Shown here: positions 44,600 to 52,892 of the stretch, one piece after another
Layout: every line of letters begins with the position of its first letter
Position numbering within the stretch: the stretch's first letter is position 1
Assembly: GCA_002437415.1 (NCBI GenBank)
Contig: DJPL01000042.1
Coordinates: 89,332-153,331 of the forward strand
DNA length: 64,000 nucleotides
Source: Ruminococcaceae bacterium UBA6413
Lineage (GTDB): Bacteria; Bacillota; Clostridia; Oscillospirales; Ruminococcaceae
Reading direction: 5' to 3'
The notes under the pieces: generated by a model
Seen by the model: the letters and a program-made list of their open reading frames with translations, nothing else
Databases searched by the model: none
What the model was told of the DNA's origin: nothing
Program-made: the position numbers and the translations under genes

Positions 44600-46912
44600 T
44601 TGTTTAAAATATTCGGGTATCTGAAAAGCAGTATACCGCAGGTTTTACTTATTATCGTCCTGCTTGTAATTCAGGCATGGGGCGATCTTACCTTGCCACA
44701 GTATACATCGGATATAGTAGATATCGGTATACAAAACGGCGGCATTGAAGACGCGGCGGCAGGCGCGCTGACTATTGACGGTTATAATGCACTGAAGGTG
44801 TTTATGAGCGATGAACAGAAAAGCGTACTTGAAAAGTGCTATACGCTTGTAAGCGCAGGTACAGCTACAGAAGAACAGAAAAATATGTATCCCGCGTCAA
44901 AAGACAGTGATGCTTTTTTTCTGAACGATCTTAACACCGAAGAAAAGCAAGCTCTTATCGATGCCGCAGTAATACCTATGACTGCGGCTGAAATGCTAAG
45001 AGAGCTGTCGTTTGAAAGCTTTTCGGCTATGGCAGAAAATCAGGGAGTAGCTCTGCCGTTCACATCGTTTGAGCAGGCAGGGCAGGCACTCGGTATCGAA
45101 GCCGACAAGGCAAATGCTCTGACCGTAATTACCGCACTGGCGGGCACAGGCGCTATGGGCGATGCCGATCTGTCCGCTTCGCTTGATAAAATATCGGATA
45201 TGCCCGGAACTATTACCGAGCAGTCGGCTGTGCTTTTTGTAAAAAACGAATATTCATCTCTCGGCGTTGATATGAACACCCTTCAGCAGAGCTATCTGCT
45301 TACAACAGGCGGAAAAATGCTGCTTATCGCATTTCTTATGATGGCTGTGTCTGTAATCGTAGGCTTCTTTGCGGCAACAACAGCGGCAAGGGTAGGCAGG
45401 GACTTACGAGCAAAGGTATTCAAGAATGTAGTCGGCTTCTCAAGTGCTGAGATAGACAAGTTCTCAACAGCAAGCCTTATCACCAGAAGCACAAACGATA
45501 TACAGCAGATACAGATGGTTATCGTAATGCTTCTGAGAATGGTTATCTATGCGCCCATACTCGGTATAGGCGGCGTATTTATGGTACTGACTACAGGTAC
45601 GGGCATGGCGTGGATAATAGCGCTTGCGGTTATTATAATACTTGCCGTTGTACTGGTGCTTATGAAGGTCGCTATGCCAAAGTTCAAGCTTATGCAGAAG
45701 CTTGTCGACAAGCTGAACCTTGTAGCAAGAGAAATTCTTACGGGTCTTCCCGTTATCCGCGCTTTCAGCCGCGAAAGGTACGAAGAGGACAGATTTGATA
45801 ACGCTAATAAGGAGCTTACTTCAACAATGCTGTTTACAAACCGTACTATGACCTTTATGATGCCGCTTATGATGATGATAATGAACCTTATCACGGTTCT
45901 TATCATATGGGTTGGTGCAGGTCAGATATCGGACGGCTCGTTGCAGGTCGGTGATATGATGGCGTTCATCACATATACTATGCAGATAGTAATGTCGTTT
46001 TTAATGCTGACGATGATATCAATAATGCTCCCAAGAGCCGCAGTTTCGGCAGACAGAATAAACGAGGTCATAACAGCAAAGAAGAGCATAGAGGACAAGC
46101 CCGGTGCGGGAGCTTTCGATAAATCCGCGCTCAAAGGTAATGTTACTTTTGAAAATGTATCATTCCGCTATCCCGATGCAGACGAAGACGTGCTGACAGA
46201 TATCAGCTTTACCGCAAACGCGGGTGAAACCACCGCTATAATCGGCAGTACCGGTAGCGGCAAATCAACGCTTATCAACCTTATCCCGAGATCGTTTGAT
46301 GTTACCAAGGGCAGGATAACAATTGACGGTACGGATATAAGAGATGTGACACAGCATTCTCTCCATGATGTTATAGGTCTTGTACCGCAGAAGGGCGTAT
46401 TGTTCTCGGGCACTATCGACAGCAATATAAAGTTCGGTGCGGAAAACGCAAGCGAAGAAACTGTAAAGCTTGCCGCAAAAGTTTCGCAGTCAACAGAGTT
46501 TATCGAAAACAAGCCGCAAAAATATAACGAACCTGTTTCACAGGGCGGTACAAACGTTTCGGGCGGACAGAAACAACGTCTGTCTATAGCCCGCGCAATA
46601 GCAAAAGAGCCGAAGATATACCTGTTTGACGACAGCTTCTCCGCGCTTGATTTCAAAACCGATGTCAAGCTCAGAAAGGCGCTTGCCGACAACATTCACG
46701 ACTGCACGATAATAATCGTTGCACAGCGTATAAGCACAATTCTTAATGCAGATAAGATAATCGTGCTTGATGAAGGCAGAATTGCGGGTATAGGAACTCA
46801 CGAGGAGCTTATGCAAAGCTGTGAGGTTTACAGACAGATAGCGCACTCGCAGTTATCGCAGAAAGACCTTGCGGCGATTGACAATGCAAAGGGGGTTACC
46901 GATAATGAGTAA
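44600..46912 (+). CDS. ABC exporter half-transporter, degenerate-Walker-B subunit, with large external loop
   Basis: Protein of 770 residues: TM helix 1 (about 12-29), then about 200 residues before TM helix 2 (about 239-262), the remaining four helices, and a C-terminal ATPase. Walker A is IIGSTGSGKSTL, signature NVSGGQKQRLSIARA. Walker B is IYLFDDSF, where Asp replaces the catalytic Glu. Half-exporters of this YheI/TM287 type pair with a partner whose Walker B is normal. The long first loop (usual length about 20-30) should lie outside the cell. Starts at TTG. The next gene encodes the partner. Confidence 0.9.
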   Translation: MFKIFGYLKSSIPQVLLIIVLLVIQAWGDLTLPQYTSDIVDIGIQNGGIEDAAAGALTIDGYNALKVFMSDEQKSVLEKCYTLVSAGTATEEQKNMYPASKDSDAFFLNDLNTEEKQALIDAAVIPMTAAEMLRELSFESFSAMAENQGVALPFTSFEQAGQALGIEADKANALTVITALAGTGAMGDADLSASLDKISDMPGTITEQSAVLFVKNEYSSLGVDMNTLQQSYLLTTGGKMLLIAFLMMAVSVIVGFFAATTAARVGRDLRAKVFKNVVGFSSAEIDKFSTASLITRSTNDIQQIQMVIVMLLRMVIYAPILGIGGVFMVLTTGTGMAWIIALAVIIILAVVLVLMKVAMPKFKLMQKLVDKLNLVAREILTGLPVIRAFSRERYEEDRFDNANKELTSTMLFTNRTMTFMMPLMMMIMNLITVLIIWVGAGQISDGSLQVGDMMAFITYTMQIVMSFLMLTMISIMLPRAAVSADRINEVITAKKSIEDKPGAGAFDKSALKGNVTFENVSFRYPDADEDVLTDISFTANAGETTAIIGSTGSGKSTLINLIPRSFDVTKGRITIDGTDIRDVTQHSLHDVIGLVPQKGVLFSGTIDSNIKFGAENASEETVKLAAKVSQSTEFIENKPQKYNEPVSQGGTNVSGGQKQRLSIARAIAKEPKIYLFDDSFSALDFKTDVKLRKALADNIHDCTIIIVAQRISTILNADKIIVLDEGRIAGIGTHEELMQSCEVYRQIAHSQLSQKDLAAIDNAKGVTDNE

Positions 46913-48749
46913 TTCTCCGAGAAGAGGACCCGGTGCGCCCGTGGAAAAGGCTAAGGATTTCAAGGGCAGTATCGGAAAGCTTGCGAAATATATGAGCGAA
47001 TACAAGCTGTCACTTATTTTTGTCGTGATTTTTGCAATAACATCAACTGTTTTCAATATCATCGGTCCTAAGCTGATGGGTAATGCTACAACCGAAATAT
47101 TTAACGGTATTATCGCTAAGGTGAACGGTACAGGCGATGTGAATTTTGGCGCGCTCGGTTCTATACTGCTTTTGCTTATCGGCTTCTATCTTATCAGCAG
47201 TTTCTGTTCGTTTTTACAGGGCTGGCTGATGACAGGCGTTTCGCAGAAGGTCAGCTACAGACTGCGTAAGGAGCTTATCGCCAAGATAAACCGTATGCCG
47301 ATGAACTACTTTGGCCGCAGTACTCACGGCGAAGCCCTTTCAAGAGTAACAAACGATGTTGATACACTGGCTCAGAACCTTAATCAGAGCATAACGCAGC
47401 TTGTTACATCGGTAACGACGATTATCGGCGTTCTTGTAATGATGCTGTCAATAAGCCCGCTTATGACGCTTGTGGCGCTTCTGATATTGCCTGTATCGCT
47501 TGCACTTGTGCTTATCGTTGTAAAGATATCGCAAAAGTACTTCAAGTCACAGCAGGAATACCTCGGTCATATAAACGGTCAGGTAGAAGAAATTTACGGC
47601 GGTCACAATATCGTAAAGGCGTTCAACAGGGAAGAGCGTGTTATCAAGGACTTTGACGAAGCAAACGATATTTTATATAAATCGGCGTGGAAGTCGCAGT
47701 TCTTCTCGGGCATAATGATGCCTGTAATGACCTTTGTCGGAAATCTCGGCTATGTAGGTGTTGCGGTTCTCGGCGGCTTCCTTGCCGCGAACGGAACTAT
47801 TATGGTCGGCGATATACTGTCGTTTATCCAGTATGTAAAGAACTTCACACAGCCGATAAATCAGCTTGCACAGGTGTCAAGTATGCTACAGTCCACTGCC
47901 GCCGCGGCAGAACGTGTATTTGAGTTTCTTGCCGAAAATGAAGAGGCGCAGACCGCAAAGGAACACGCAATGCTCACCGATACATCGGGCAATACAAGAA
48001 ATGTGACAACGCTTGATATAACAGGTGATGTGACATTTGAGCACGTCCGTTTCGGATACGATCCCGAAAAGATAATAATCAACGATTTCAGTGCCGAGGT
48101 AAAGCAGGGTCAGAAGATAGCTATCGTCGGTCCTACCGGTGCGGGAAAGACTACTATCGTAAAGCTGCTTATGCGTTTCTACGAGCTTAACAGCGGCAGG
48201 ATACTGGTTGACGGTTATGATATTGCCGACTTCGACAGAAGCGAGCTGAGAGAGCTGTTCGGAATGGTGCTTCAGGATACATGGCTGTTCAAGGGCACGA
48301 TTATGGAAAATATCCGTTACGGTAAGCTTGACGCTACCGATGAAGAGGTCATCGCGGCGGCAAAGGCGGCTCACGTTGACCACTTTATAAGAACACTTCC
48401 GGGCGGATATGATATGGAGCTCAACGAAGAAGCTTCAAATGTATCACAAGGTCAGAAACAGCTTCTGACTATTGCAAGAGCAATTCTCGCAAACAACAAG
48501 ATACTCATACTTGACGAGGCTACAAGCTCAGTCGATACCCGCACAGAGATACAGATACAAAAGGCGATGGATAATCTGATGAAGGGCAGAACGAGCTTTA
48601 TCATCGCACATCGCTTGTCAACGATAAAGGACGCAGACCTTATACTTGTGCTAAAGGACGGCGATATAATCGAACAGGGAGATCACGAAGAGCTTTTAGC
48701 GAAAAACGGCTTCTATGCGGAGCTGTATAATTCGCAGTTTGATTCGTGA
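46905..48749 (+). CDS. ABC exporter half-transporter, canonical-Walker-B subunit
   Basis: Protein of 614 residues with six membrane helices and an ATPase domain: Walker A IVGPTGAGKTTI, Walker B ILILDEATSSVD with catalytic Glu, and a non-standard signature NVSQGQKQLLTIARA. This is the expected partner of the previous subunit: the normal ATP site uses this Walker motif set and the other subunit's signature, the degenerate site the reverse. An N-terminal polar extension includes RRGPGAPVEKAK. Start ATG overlaps the previous stop by 8 bases behind AAAGGGGG. Substrate unknown; MarR control suggests drug-like compounds. Confidence 0.92.
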   Translation: MSNSPRRGPGAPVEKAKDFKGSIGKLAKYMSEYKLSLIFVVIFAITSTVFNIIGPKLMGNATTEIFNGIIAKVNGTGDVNFGALGSILLLLIGFYLISSFCSFLQGWLMTGVSQKVSYRLRKELIAKINRMPMNYFGRSTHGEALSRVTNDVDTLAQNLNQSITQLVTSVTTIIGVLVMMLSISPLMTLVALLILPVSLALVLIVVKISQKYFKSQQEYLGHINGQVEEIYGGHNIVKAFNREERVIKDFDEANDILYKSAWKSQFFSGIMMPVMTFVGNLGYVGVAVLGGFLAANGTIMVGDILSFIQYVKNFTQPINQLAQVSSMLQSTAAAAERVFEFLAENEEAQTAKEHAMLTDTSGNTRNVTTLDITGDVTFEHVRFGYDPEKIIINDFSAEVKQGQKIAIVGPTGAGKTTIVKLLMRFYELNSGRILVDGYDIADFDRSELRELFGMVLQDTWLFKGTIMENIRYGKLDATDEEVIAAAKAAHVDHFIRTLPGGYDMELNEEASNVSQGQKQLLTIARAILANNKILILDEATSSVDTRTEIQIQKAMDNLMKGRTSFIIAHRLSTIKDADLILVLKDGDIIEQGDHEELLAKNGFYAELYNSQFDS

Positions 48750-48806
48750 GTACCGCAGAATATGCATAGTTTTTAGTTTGAACTTGCAAATTTGGCGTAA
48801 ACCCTA

Positions 48807-48835
48807 TTGACAAGCATCAAAATTTAATGTATAAT
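48807..48835 (+). promoter_or_regulatory. Perfect-consensus sigma-A promoter before a terminator
   Basis: TTGACA (48807-48812), 17 bases, TATAAT (48830-48835). The predicted start near 48842 lies 2-3 bases before the hairpin at 48845-48876. Transcription would thus meet a terminator at once before reaching the HTH gene at 48908. Confidence 0.8.
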
Positions 48836-48844
48836 AATATCAGC

Positions 48845-48880
48845 AAAGGCGCAAAGCAGTAATGTTTTGCGCCTTTTTTA
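48845..48880 (+). terminator. Rho-independent terminator (attenuator-like position)
   Basis: A 12-bp stem with GGCGC core (48845-48855 with 48866-48876) followed by TTTTTT. It can end the ABC exporter transcript. It also lies between the consensus promoter and the HTH gene, so some transcripts from that promoter should stop after about 37 bases. Confidence 0.88.
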
Positions 48881-48907
48881 TATGTTAATATCCGGAGGGT
48901 GGTTTTT

Positions 48908-49591
48908 ATGAATAAGACAGAATTTGCTGATAAACTTGCAGAAAATGAATATAACAATATAAACGTGCTTCAGCTTTTCGGGCTTCAGGACGGCGTATAT
49001 GTCGGCGGCAGTATAGAGATCTATCATAAGCCCTGCGGGCATACGGATACCGTGATATTCAGACAGGGAATATACGAAAACACGATAAACGACTGTATAA
49101 ACGACTATTGCGGCGAGTGCAGACGCAAGATGAATAACACCGTCGAGTTTGTAAAAAGCTATATCGAGTGGCTGTATGTAGATGTCAGGACAGACAACTA
49201 CGGAAGAAAAACCATACTTAAGTCGGGCGATTACCGCGAGTTTTTCAAAAGCGACATCAATCTTGACAAGTTTGTAAAGCACAACTACACAGCGTCACCT
49301 ATCGAGCTGATGAATGCAATTGACAGCTTTATTGCGGATTTTCCACGCTCGTATTCCGATGAAAGCGGAAAAGAGATATCTACCGTTAAAATAGACAGCG
49401 TAAAAAACAGAATCACTCATTTCAGAAGCAAATGCGGCATATCGCGCAAGGAGCTTTCCGATAAGACGGGAATTGCATTCAAAACAATAGAAAACTACGA
49501 GCTCGGCAGGACTAAGCTTACCTCTATTTCAGTCGAAAACGCGTTCAGGATCGCTCAGGTGCTTGGAATACGCGCAGAATATCTTATATAG
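48908..49591 (+). CDS. XRE-family regulator with possible N-terminal zinc ribbon
   Basis: Protein of 227 residues. The C-terminal ~55 residues form an HTH_3 domain (ITHFRSKCGISRKELSDKTG, IAFKTIENYELGRTKL, AFRIAQVLGI). The N-terminal part is not recognised, but it has paired metal-ligand-like residues HKPCGH (Cys43, His45) and YCGECRRK (Cys68, Cys71), as in nucleic-acid-associated zinc ribbons. ATG at 48908 lies behind GGAGGGTGG. It precedes the two M14-family genes by about 70 bases; a control relation is plausible, and a metal-dependent one is speculative. Confidence 0.75.
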   Translation: MNKTEFADKLAENEYNNINVLQLFGLQDGVYVGGSIEIYHKPCGHTDTVIFRQGIYENTINDCINDYCGECRRKMNNTVEFVKSYIEWLYVDVRTDNYGRKTILKSGDYREFFKSDINLDKFVKHNYTASPIELMNAIDSFIADFPRSYSDESGKEISTVKIDSVKNRITHFRSKCGISRKELSDKTGIAFKTIENYELGRTKLTSISVENAFRIAQVLGIRAEYLI

Positions 49592-49660
49592 CCGCCGTCT
49601 TGACAAGACCCCTGAAAACGAATATACTTATCTTATAATCAGAAATTCGGAGGTAATCAT

Positions 49661-50593
49661 TTGTTACAGGACGTAGTATCCGTTTCACTCCCTGTGAATG
49701 AGCGGATGAGAATAAAGAAAAACCACTTCGAGCCGTACAACCTTACAGGCAACGAAAAGAGAATATGCATTGTTACAGGAATACACGGAGATGAGCTTGA
49801 AGGGCAATATGTCTGCTATGAGCTCAGCAGAAGACTAAGCGAAAACGGACATCTTCTGACGGGAATAGTTGATATATATCCCTCTATGAACCCGCTCGGT
49901 ATGGATTCGATCAAGCGCGAGATGCCGATATTCGACCTTGATATGAATATGATATTCCCGGGTTCGGAAACAGGCGCAGTCGCCGAGCACTTAGCCGCCG
50001 CTATTATGAACGATATCAAAGGTGCGGATATATGTATTGATATCCATGCAAGCAATATATTTCTGCGTGAAATCCCGCAGGTCAGAATTTCGGAGGAAAC
50101 CGCGCCCAAGCTGTTACCTTACGCCAAAATGCTGAATGTAGACTTTATATGGGTGCATTCAAGCGTTACTGTTATGGAGGCTACACTTTCTCACAGCCTT
50201 AACAAGGCGGGAACTCCTACACTTGTCGCCGAGATGGGAGTAGGTATGCGTATTACAAAGTCATACGGCGATCAGCTCCTTGACGGCATATTCAATCTTA
50301 TGTCAAAGATGGGCATATGGGCGGGAGAAGCAAAAAATGTATCTCACCCGATAATATCCACAGACGGCAATGTGTCGTTTGTGTATTCCGATACCTCCGG
50401 CATATATATGCCGACTATCAAGCACTGGGCGGGAATATCAAAGGGCGACCATATAGGCGATATACTCGACCCTCTTACAGGAACGGTAGAGCAGGAAATA
50501 TTTGCGCCGTGCAGCGGAATTGTATTTACACTGCGTGAGTATCCTGTCGTGTACGAAGGCTCGCTTCTTGCGAGAATACTGGGAGGGTGCTGA
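49661..50593 (+). CDS. M14-family AstE/AspA-like (succinylglutamate desuccinylase/aspartoacylase) hydrolase
   Basis: Protein of 310 residues. Zinc ligands are present: His42 and Glu45 in VTGIHGDELEGQ and His129 in ICIDIHASN; the catalytic Glu is near 191 in VAEMGVGMR. The C-terminal ~80 residues form a barrel-sandwich-like domain (GDHIGDILDPLTGTV, IFAPCSGIVF), as in other members. The family removes acyl groups from amino acids or acts as a carboxypeptidase; the true substrate is unknown. TTG start behind TCGGAGG. Two bases separate it from a divergent copy. Confidence 0.85.
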   Translation: MLQDVVSVSLPVNERMRIKKNHFEPYNLTGNEKRICIVTGIHGDELEGQYVCYELSRRLSENGHLLTGIVDIYPSMNPLGMDSIKREMPIFDLDMNMIFPGSETGAVAEHLAAAIMNDIKGADICIDIHASNIFLREIPQVRISEETAPKLLPYAKMLNVDFIWVHSSVTVMEATLSHSLNKAGTPTLVAEMGVGMRITKSYGDQLLDGIFNLMSKMGIWAGEAKNVSHPIISTDGNVSFVYSDTSGIYMPTIKHWAGISKGDHIGDILDPLTGTVEQEIFAPCSGIVFTLREYPVVYEGSLLARILGGC

Positions 50594-50595
50594 AA

Positions 50596-51531
50596 ATGAA
50601 CAAGGAAAACATAGTAAGATTAAAGTCCCCCTACCGTGATGATTTTGAGATAAACGGATACAGATTCGGCAAGGGCGAGAAGACCTGCTGTATAGTCGGC
50701 GCGATGCGTGGCAACGAGGTACAGCAGCTGTATGTATGCTCACAGATAATCAGAGCTTTGTCAACCATCGAGAAAAAGGGCGACATTGCTCACGGAAAGC
50801 AGATCATGGTCATTCCGTCGCTCAATCCCTTTTCGATGAATATTCAGCGCCGTTTCTGGTCGGTCGATAACACCGATCTTAACAGAATGTTCCCTGGTGA
50901 CGCTAACGGTAAGACAACACAGAGAATAGCCGCAGGCATTTTCGATTTTATAAAGGAATATCAGTACGGTGTACAGTTCGCATCATTCTATATTTCGGGC
51001 GACTTTATTCCCCACGTCAGAATGATGGATACCGAACACAAGAATATAGGTCTAGCAAACCTGTTCGGACTGCCGTATATACTTCTCAGAAAGCCTAAGC
51101 CGTTTGATACGGCAACGCTTAACTTCAACTGGCAGAATTCAAATACAAGCGCGTTTTCAGTCTATACGAACGAAACCGAGCACATAGACGAGGAATCCGC
51201 CCGCATAGCTGTCGGAGCAGTGCTCCGTTTCTTATCAAGAATGGGAGCTATCAAATATCATAGCCACGGCGGATATATGGCTACTACTCTTGATGAAGAG
51301 CACCTGATGTCGGTACACGCACAGAGCGGCGGAATATACCGCAGGATAAAACAGCCGGGTGATGAGGTAGAGCAGGGCGAAGCAATGGCGGAGATACTTG
51401 ATCCGTTCGAGGGAACGGTTATCGAAGAAATCAAAGCACCCGCAAACGGAATAGTATTTTTCGCGCATAAATCGCCGCTGGTACTTGAAAACTCGGTTGT
51501 CTATAAGATAATAAAAAGACTCCATATATAA
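50596..51531 (+). CDS. AstE/AspA-like paralogue lacking zinc ligands
   Basis: Protein of 311 residues clearly related to the previous gene along its length. The His-Gly-Asp-Glu motif is Arg-Gly-Asn-Glu (GAMRGNEVQQ, residues 35-44) and the DIHAS motif reads SFYIS, so two zinc-ligand histidines are Arg and Tyr. The catalytic Glu region is also changed. The C-terminal barrel-sandwich domain (GDEVEQGEAMAEILDPFEGT, APANGIVFF) is intact. It is probably a non-catalytic partner, or an enzyme with new chemistry. No frameshift or stop is seen, so it is not a decayed pseudogene. ATG at 50596 preferred by spacing from GGGAGG. Confidence 0.85.
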   Translation: MNKENIVRLKSPYRDDFEINGYRFGKGEKTCCIVGAMRGNEVQQLYVCSQIIRALSTIEKKGDIAHGKQIMVIPSLNPFSMNIQRRFWSVDNTDLNRMFPGDANGKTTQRIAAGIFDFIKEYQYGVQFASFYISGDFIPHVRMMDTEHKNIGLANLFGLPYILLRKPKPFDTATLNFNWQNSNTSAFSVYTNETEHIDEESARIAVGAVLRFLSRMGAIKYHSHGGYMATTLDEEHLMSVHAQSGGIYRRIKQPGDEVEQGEAMAEILDPFEGTVIEEIKAPANGIVFFAHKSPLVLENSVVYKIIKRLHI

Positions 51532-51534
51532 TAT

Positions 51535-51572
51535 AAAGCCGTACAGACGAGGTAAGTCTGTACGGCTTTTAT
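51535..51572 (+). terminator. Rho-independent terminator of the M14 pair
   Basis: A 14-bp perfect stem (51535-51548 with 51556-51569), 7-base loop, followed by TTTTA. Confidence 0.9.
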
Positions 51573-52308
51573 TAGGTGCGTAGGGAAATGATGCAAATTT
51601 GCTGTTGCTTTCATCGGTTAGGATAGTAGTTATGGGAATTATTGTAACTTTAACCGATGATTTATCGGCGTTATAGACATACTCCTGAAAAACACCTTCA
51701 TATATATAAACGTTTGAAACGCAAAAACCTGACATTAAAATCGGCGAAAATCGTTGATTTTGTATGAATGCACAAATAAATTTTATTTTATTGTGCACTT
51801 TGACAGGTGATTAACTTACTTTAATAGAATAAAAAGTCATATATGGTTTATTAAGGAATATCAATAAAAAGTGAAATTCAGCGTTTCCGACGGCAAGTTA
51901 AATTGTTCTCACTGCCTGCGTTCTCTTGACATAAATTCCGCTGTTTTATATAATATAATATACATTTATTGTAATCAAACCAGACACCCATATTTGTGTC
52001 GATCAGATGCAAAGATCAAGCATACAGTCATTTCCGCAGAAAGGTTTTATGCTATCGTACTTATCCTTCATAGAGGAAGCTCTCAGTGGTTCAATCCCGA
52101 TACTTTTATCGATACGGTGATTATAGTATTAGAAATACTCGTAATACAACTGATGTCTTTGTTTTTGGAAAACTAACAAGACGTGTCTGCAAAGCATAAA
52201 TTTCGGTGCTAATGAGATATTGTTATTTCAGAGGAAACCGGAATAAGCTTAGATAACGCATTGACAATATAAAGCCTCACATATACCGACTGCCATAACG
52301 TTTATTTG
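51573..52308. other. AT-rich stretch without a convincing gene
   Basis: About 730 bases, noticeably lower in GC than the neighbours (25-32% in the lines 51781-51900 by hand count). It holds two inverted repeats: TCATCGGTTA (51611-51620) with TAACCGATGA (51651-51660), and TGCACAA (51769-51775) with TTGTGCA (51791-51797). TTGACA hexamers at 51800-51805 and 52261-52266 lack good -10 partners. One open frame (51871-52176, GTG, 101 aa) has no proper ribosome site and no recognisable motif. Confidence 0.5.
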
Positions 52309-52346
52309 TGCGGCTGATGCCTTTTATGGTATCAGCCGCATTTTTG
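52309..52346 (+). terminator. Rho-independent terminator with no gene in front
   Basis: Stem TGCGGCTGAT.CC with GG.ATCAGCCGCA (52309-52322 with 52328-52340) and a TTTTTG run. No coding gene ends within several hundred bases upstream on this strand, so it may close an untranslated RNA. Confidence 0.75.
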
Positions 52347-52418
52347 CATATAAAAAGAAGCCACAAAATGTGACTTACTTCGCTGTATTGCGACTAAATA
52401 TTTTTTATTTTCGGGCAC

Positions 52419-52449
52419 AAAAAAACGCCCCTGGCTCAAACCAGAGGCG
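52419..52449 (-). terminator. Terminator of the tRNA-Leu/tRNA-Ser transcript
   Basis: A 9-bp stem (52441-52449 with 52426-52434) around a six-base loop, followed on the minus strand by TTTTTTT. Confidence 0.9.
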
Positions 52450-52473
52450 AAACTTAGTCCGGCATTATGCCGG

Positions 52474-52563
52474 TGGCGCAGAAAGAGGGATTTGAACCCT
52501 CGCGCCGGTTTCCCGACCTACTCCCTTAGCAGGGGAGCCCCTTCACCACTTGGGTATTTCTGC
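52474..52563 (-). tRNA. tRNA-Ser (anticodon GCU)
   Basis: Minus-strand cloverleaf of 90 bases: acceptor GCAGAAA with TTTCTGC, anticodon loop CTGCTAA within CTCCC/GGGAG, long variable arm typical of tRNA-Ser, T loop TTCAAAT, discriminator G and an encoded CCA (52474-52476). A perfect palindrome (52459-52473) follows the CCA and could fold as the 3' trailer before the terminator. Confidence 0.95.
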
Positions 52564-52587
52564 ATGGCGAATTATAAAATATTTAAT

Positions 52588-52674
52588 TGGTGCCGCTGAT
52601 CGGACTTGAACCGATACGGTATTGCTACCGAGGGATTTTAAGTCCCTTGTGTCTGCCGATTCCACCACAGCGGC
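52588..52674 (-). tRNA. tRNA-Leu (anticodon UAA)
   Basis: Minus-strand cloverleaf of 87 bases: acceptor GCCGCTG with CAGCGGC, anticodon loop CTTAAAA, long variable arm, T loop TTCAAGT, discriminator A and encoded CCA (52588-52590). First of two tRNAs in one transcript, 24 bases before tRNA-Ser. Confidence 0.95.
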
Positions 52675-52715
52675 ATTTGGTTGCGTGGGGTGCGTGGGGT
52701 GATTAACCTTGATAT

Positions 52716-52744
52716 ATTATACACTTATTTCACCTGCTTGTCAA
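52716..52744 (-). promoter_or_regulatory. Consensus promoter of the tRNA pair
   Basis: Minus-strand TTGACA (52739-52744), 17 bases, TATAAT (52716-52721): a perfect match to consensus, as expected for strong stable-RNA genes. A short GTGGGGTGC direct repeat lies between promoter and tRNA-Leu. Confidence 0.9.
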
Positions 52745-52788
52745 GTGCTTTTTGAAAATTTTATTAAATTATTTTCTCTTTTTTCATC

Positions 52789-52817
52789 TTGTATTTTGCT
52801 GCGAAATAGTGTAAAAT
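52789..52817 (+). promoter_or_regulatory. Promoter of the GT4 glycosyltransferase gene
   Basis: TTGTAT (52789-52794), 17 bases, TAAAAT (52812-52817); divergent from the tRNA promoter. Confidence 0.6.
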
Positions 52818-52892
52818 ATTTATAGAAATATACCCAAAAAACAGGATACATTTTCCAATCGTTCTACAAATTTTATTGAAAGGGGAATACCA

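Noticed and set aside
51235..51798. 187-codon minus-strand frame starting in the AT-rich region
   Set aside because: Its second half is antisense to the M14 paralogue and crosses that operon's terminator hairpin; no ribosome site or recognisable domain.
51871..52176. 101-codon GTG frame in the AT-rich region
   Set aside because: The purine stretch AAGGA is 13 bases away, there is no motif, and the terminator downstream is 130 bases off. Coding is not excluded, but it is not supported.
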